Shown piece after piece: positions 5,172-7,950 of a stretch of 7,950 bases of DNA. Below the pieces are notes generated by a model, which was given only the letters and a program-made list of their open reading frames with translations, ran no database searches and was not told where the DNA came from. The DNA is from an uncultured Prevotellaceae bacterium. Lineage in GTDB: Bacteria > Bacteroidota > Bacteroidia > Bacteroidales > Muribaculaceae. The stretch's first letter is position 1. Each line of letters starts with the position of its first letter. The position numbers and the translations under genes are program-made. Location of the stretch: assembly GCA_945983195.1 (NCBI GenBank), contig CAMFSS010000089.1, forward strand, positions 1 to 7,950, in the 5' to 3' direction.

Positions 5172-7607
5172 ATGACAACCAAACTATCAATGAAGCAATT
5201 ATTAATGGCAGGCTTTGTGCTGCTCTGCTCTGCCGGAGCGGCAGCCCAGGTGCACACTATCACCGACGAGCACACGCAGAAGGCTCGCGAGATAGTGTCA
5301 AAGATGACTTTGCAAGAGAAAATCGACTACATCGGCGGTGACACCGACGGATTCACAATCAGAGCTATTCCACGCCTTGGCATACCGGCGGTGAAGATGG
5401 CCGATGGTCCGCAGGGAATGCGCAACGGTGTGCACAGCACCTATTATCCATGTGGCGTGCTGTCGGCAGCATCGTGGAACCGCGAGCTGGTGCGCAACGT
5501 TGGTCGCGGCATCGGTGCCGACTGCCGTTCCTACGGAGTGGGCATAATCCTTGCTCCCGGTGTGAACATCTATCGCGCTCCGATGTGCGGACGCAATTTC
5601 GAATATTTCGGTGAAGATCCGTATCTTGCTTCAGAGACGGCATTTGAGTATGTGCTCGGTGTGCAGGAGAAGGGAACTATTGCCACAATCAAGCACTTTG
5701 CCGCCAACAACCAGGAGTGGGACCGCCTCTTTGTCAGCTCCGACCTCGACGAGCGTACATTTGAGGAGATTTATTTCCCCACATTCCGCAAGGCAGTCAC
5801 CAAAGCCGGTGTAGGCGCGGTGATGTGCAGCTACAACCTTGTGAATGGCGTGTACACAGCCGAAAACGAGTGGCTGCTCCGCACCAAGCTGCGCGATGAG
5901 TGGGGATTCAAGGGAATACTTATGAGCGACTGGGGTGCTACCGTCACTGCATTCAACAGTTGCATGAACGGACTCGACCTTGAGATGCCCGACGGCAAAT
6001 TCATGAACCGCAAGAATCTGGAGCCGCTTGTGGCGAGTGGTGTGCTTCCGGAGAGCGTGATCGACGAGCACGTGGTGAACATTATGCGCACGCTCATATC
6101 CTTCGGACTGCTCGACAAGCCGCTTGAAGCAACGCATGAAGATGGCGTGGAGCTTCCCGACTCGCGCAAGGCAGCACTTGAAATGGCTCGCGAGGGAATC
6201 GTGATGCTGAAAAACGACAACGATGTGCTTCCGCTGAAAGGCTCGGTAGCTGTGTTCGGTCCCAATGCCGACCGCGTGGTGAAAGGCGGCGGCAGCGGTG
6301 AAGTTCACCCTGTGAATGCCGTGACACTGTGGGACGGCTTGAAGAAGGCGTGCAAGAAATCGACGCTGATTGCCGACGACACATGGCTGAAGGAAATCGT
6401 AGGCGACTTCCATGCCGAATATTTCGCCAACCGTAACCTCGAAGGCACACCCGTGGTGAAGCGCGAGGAGCGTGGTATCGACCATTACTGGGGCGAGGCT
6501 GCCGCTGCCGACGGATTGCCTGCCGACGGCTTCTCGGCACGCTGGACCACTACATTTATGTTCCGCAACGACACTGAAGTGCTCATTGAGGCGAGCGGCG
6601 ACGACGGCTACCGCGTGATGCTCAACGACGAGGAGATTTTGTCTGATTGGACCAACCATGCCACTTCCACACGCTACAAACTGGTGAAATTAGAGGGCGG
6701 CAAGAAGTACACCCTGAAGATGGAATACTACGACAATCTGCGCGATGCTGTGGCAAAACTCAGCATGAAGAAGCTCAACACGGCAAAGCTGCACGAGATT
6801 CTCAAGAACTACGACACCCTGGTCGGGTCGCCCGGTTTCGACAAGAGCACAGAGAGTGAAGGCTTCGACCGCACTTTCAGCTTGGAGAAGATACAGCTTG
6901 ACCTGCTCGACGAGGCTGTGAAGTCGGGCAAGAATGTGATTGTGGTGATCAACAGCGGCGGTGCCGTGGAGATGGCATCGTGGATCGACAAGGTGAAAGC
7001 TGTGATTATGGCGTGGTATCCCGGTGAGGAGGGTGGAACTGCACTTGCCGAGATTCTGACAGGCAAGATTTCGCCGAGCGGCAAACTGCCGATAACCATG
7101 GAGAAGCGCGTAGAGGACAATCCTTCGTTTGCAAGCTACTATGAGAACCAGATTACGAAGAAGCGTGTGATTTACACCGAAGGCATATTTACCGGCTATC
7201 GCGGCTACGACCGCAACGGAGTGGAGCCGCTGTTCCCATTCGGCTTCGGACTAAGCTACACTACATTTGCCTATGGCAACCTGAAGGTGGAGAAGACCGG
7301 TGCACACGAGTTGACGGTGAGCTTCGACGTGACCAACACCGGCAAGCGCGATGCTGCCGAGGTGGCACAGGTGTACGTGAGCGATGTGGAGTGCTCGGTG
7401 GCACGTCCGCTGAAGGAGCTAAAGGGCTACGACAAGGTGATGCTAAAGCGCGGAGAAACCAAGCGCGTGGAGATTAAGCTCGCCGACGATGCATTCAGCT
7501 ACTACGATGTGAAGCAGCACCGTTTCGTGGTTGAACCCGGCGAATTCAAGATACAGGTGGGACCGAACTCGGCAACTTTGCCGCTGTCGGCAACAGTACG
7601 CCTTTAA
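5172..7607 (+). CDS. secreted glycoside hydrolase family 3 beta-glucosidase-type enzyme with PA14 insert
   Basis: An exo-acting beta-glycosidase that removes terminal sugars from beta-glycans, probably periplasmic; the exact sugar is not readable. Numbering is from the ATG at 5172 (811 aa). A signal peptide (MTTKLSMKQLLMAGFVLLCSAGAAAQ) leads into the GH3 N-terminal barrel from about residue 44. Barrel motifs include KMADGPQGMRNG, GRNFEYFGEDPYL and KHFAANNQEWDR. The nucleophile Asp253 (codon 5928-5930) lies in LMSDWG. The GH3 C-terminal domain begins near residue 344 and is split by a PA14 domain at about 413-534. The candidate acid/base is Glu563 in SEGFDR, by position after PA14. A fibronectin-III-like domain runs from about 690 (PFGFGLSYT) to the end. 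The frame extends in-frame back to 5070, but that part overlaps the AraC remnant in another frame and would bury the signal peptide. ATG 5190 is an alternative start. The gene is complete, with all expected domains. Confidence 0.93.
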   Translation: MTTKLSMKQLLMAGFVLLCSAGAAAQVHTITDEHTQKAREIVSKMTLQEKIDYIGGDTDGFTIRAIPRLGIPAVKMADGPQGMRNGVHSTYYPCGVLSAASWNRELVRNVGRGIGADCRSYGVGIILAPGVNIYRAPMCGRNFEYFGEDPYLASETAFEYVLGVQEKGTIATIKHFAANNQEWDRLFVSSDLDERTFEEIYFPTFRKAVTKAGVGAVMCSYNLVNGVYTAENEWLLRTKLRDEWGFKGILMSDWGATVTAFNSCMNGLDLEMPDGKFMNRKNLEPLVASGVLPESVIDEHVVNIMRTLISFGLLDKPLEATHEDGVELPDSRKAALEMAREGIVMLKNDNDVLPLKGSVAVFGPNADRVVKGGGSGEVHPVNAVTLWDGLKKACKKSTLIADDTWLKEIVGDFHAEYFANRNLEGTPVVKREERGIDHYWGEAAAADGLPADGFSARWTTTFMFRNDTEVLIEASGDDGYRVMLNDEEILSDWTNHATSTRYKLVKLEGGKKYTLKMEYYDNLRDAVAKLSMKKLNTAKLHEILKNYDTLVGSPGFDKSTESEGFDRTFSLEKIQLDLLDEAVKSGKNVIVVINSGGAVEMASWIDKVKAVIMAWYPGEEGGTALAEILTGKISPSGKLPITMEKRVEDNPSFASYYENQITKKRVIYTEGIFTGYRGYDRNGVEPLFPFGFGLSYTTFAYGNLKVEKTGAHELTVSFDVTNTGKRDAAEVAQVYVSDVECSVARPLKELKGYDKVMLKRGETKRVEIKLADDAFSYYDVKQHRFVVEPGEFKIQVGPNSATLPLSATVRL

Positions 7608-7646
7608 TTACAGACCATTATGGCACTTAATTATGACATAGTGAAA

Positions 7647-7949
7647 TTATCGCGTCATTCGCTTTAGTACATTGTAAGATGGGAGTATTCCCAGCTCACC
7701 GGCCTTGCTGAGATCGGCTACACCGCGGTCCTTGTTACCCATTCGGAGGTACATGAGGCCGCGGTTGTAGTATGCTTCGCCGAAATCGGGCTTCGCGGCA
7801 ATAGCCTCGGAGAAGCAGGCGATAGCTTCGGTGTAGTTTTGAATGATAATGCAGGCATTGCCCTTGTTGAAAAGCGCGTAAACATTGCGTGGCGAAAGCT
7901 CAATCACTTTGTCGAGGTCGTTGATAATCTCGGTAATCACGTAGTTGGT
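7647..7949 (-). CDS. TPR-repeat protein, C-terminal part; cut by right window edge
   Basis: The minus-strand frame is open to the window edge (TNYVITEIINDLDKVIEL...), so the N-terminus is missing and the GTG at 7940 is probably internal. About 100 residues are visible. They include two tetratricopeptide repeats with the usual spacing of small and aromatic residues: NVYALFNKGNACIIIQNYTE followed by AIACFSEAIAAKP, and DFGEAYYNRGLMYLRMGNKD followed by RGVADLSKAGELG. A short end (ILPSYNVLKRMTR) follows. TPR arrays form helical scaffolds for protein-protein contact; no catalytic domain is visible, and the partner is unknown. The gene converges with the GH3 gene, with only 39 bases between the two stop codons and no obvious terminator hairpin there. 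Confidence 0.85.
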   Translation of the reverse strand, partial: TNYVITEIINDLDKVIELSPRNVYALFNKGNACIIIQNYTEAIACFSEAIAAKPDFGEAYYNRGLMYLRMGNKDRGVADLSKAGELGILPSYNVLKRMTR

Positions 7950-7950
7950 C

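Noticed and set aside
5631..6659. Minus-strand 342-aa open frame
   Set aside because: Antisense shadow of the GH3 gene, whose domains are unmistakable on the plus strand.
7608..7646. TTAATTA repeated on both sides of a short spacer between the convergent genes
   Set aside because: Short, AT-rich and without a stable stem; too weak to call a terminator or a site.

Overview
The window looks like a chromosomal segment of a gut Bacteroidales bacterium, most like the Muribaculaceae/Bacteroidaceae. This is inferred from Bacteroidetes-type -7 boxes (TAnnTTTG), A-rich leaders without Shine-Dalgarno sequences, a tRNA-Cys gene without encoded CCA, a C-terminal tail of the 'YNxxGxxV...GIYIVxGxKxxK' kind, and the protein families present. 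No taxonomic search was possible.

Left part (1-2261, + strand): the 3' three quarters of a topoisomerase III gene (topB) runs in from the left edge. It is interrupted by an in-frame TAG at 611-613. Close behind follow a YfcD/Idi-like Nudix hydrolase and a 64-residue one-span Cys-rich membrane protein that overlaps the Nudix stop, so the three form a probable operon. Next comes a monocistronic tRNA-Cys(GCA) with a good promoter and a long terminator-like hairpin (2263-2433).

Middle part (2434-5152): two secreted-protein genes lie in tandem, each behind an AT-rich leader. Their signal peptides and first mature residues align without gaps (ESPYxGSDV), but the rest of the proteins is unrelated by eye. 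The first gene is damaged twice: its expected ATG reads AAG at 2766, and an in-frame TAG lies at 3531-3533. The second is an intact 179-aa protein of unknown function. After it lies the C-terminal scrap of an AraC-type regulator (5012-5152), whose N-terminal part is missing.

Right part (5172-7950): a full-length secreted GH3 beta-glucosidase-type enzyme with a PA14 insert and a C-terminal fibronectin-III-like domain starts 19 bases after the AraC scrap. It converges with a TPR protein on the minus strand that runs off the right edge.

The main anomaly is three apparent point lesions: two TAG codons, both followed by G and both plausibly at Tyr positions, and one lost ATG. TAG also serves as the ordinary stop of the 64-aa gene, so wholesale TAG reassignment is not favoured. 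Consensus errors or real gene decay are the simpler readings, with programmed readthrough as the interesting alternative. I found no clear novel defence, CRISPR or mobile system.
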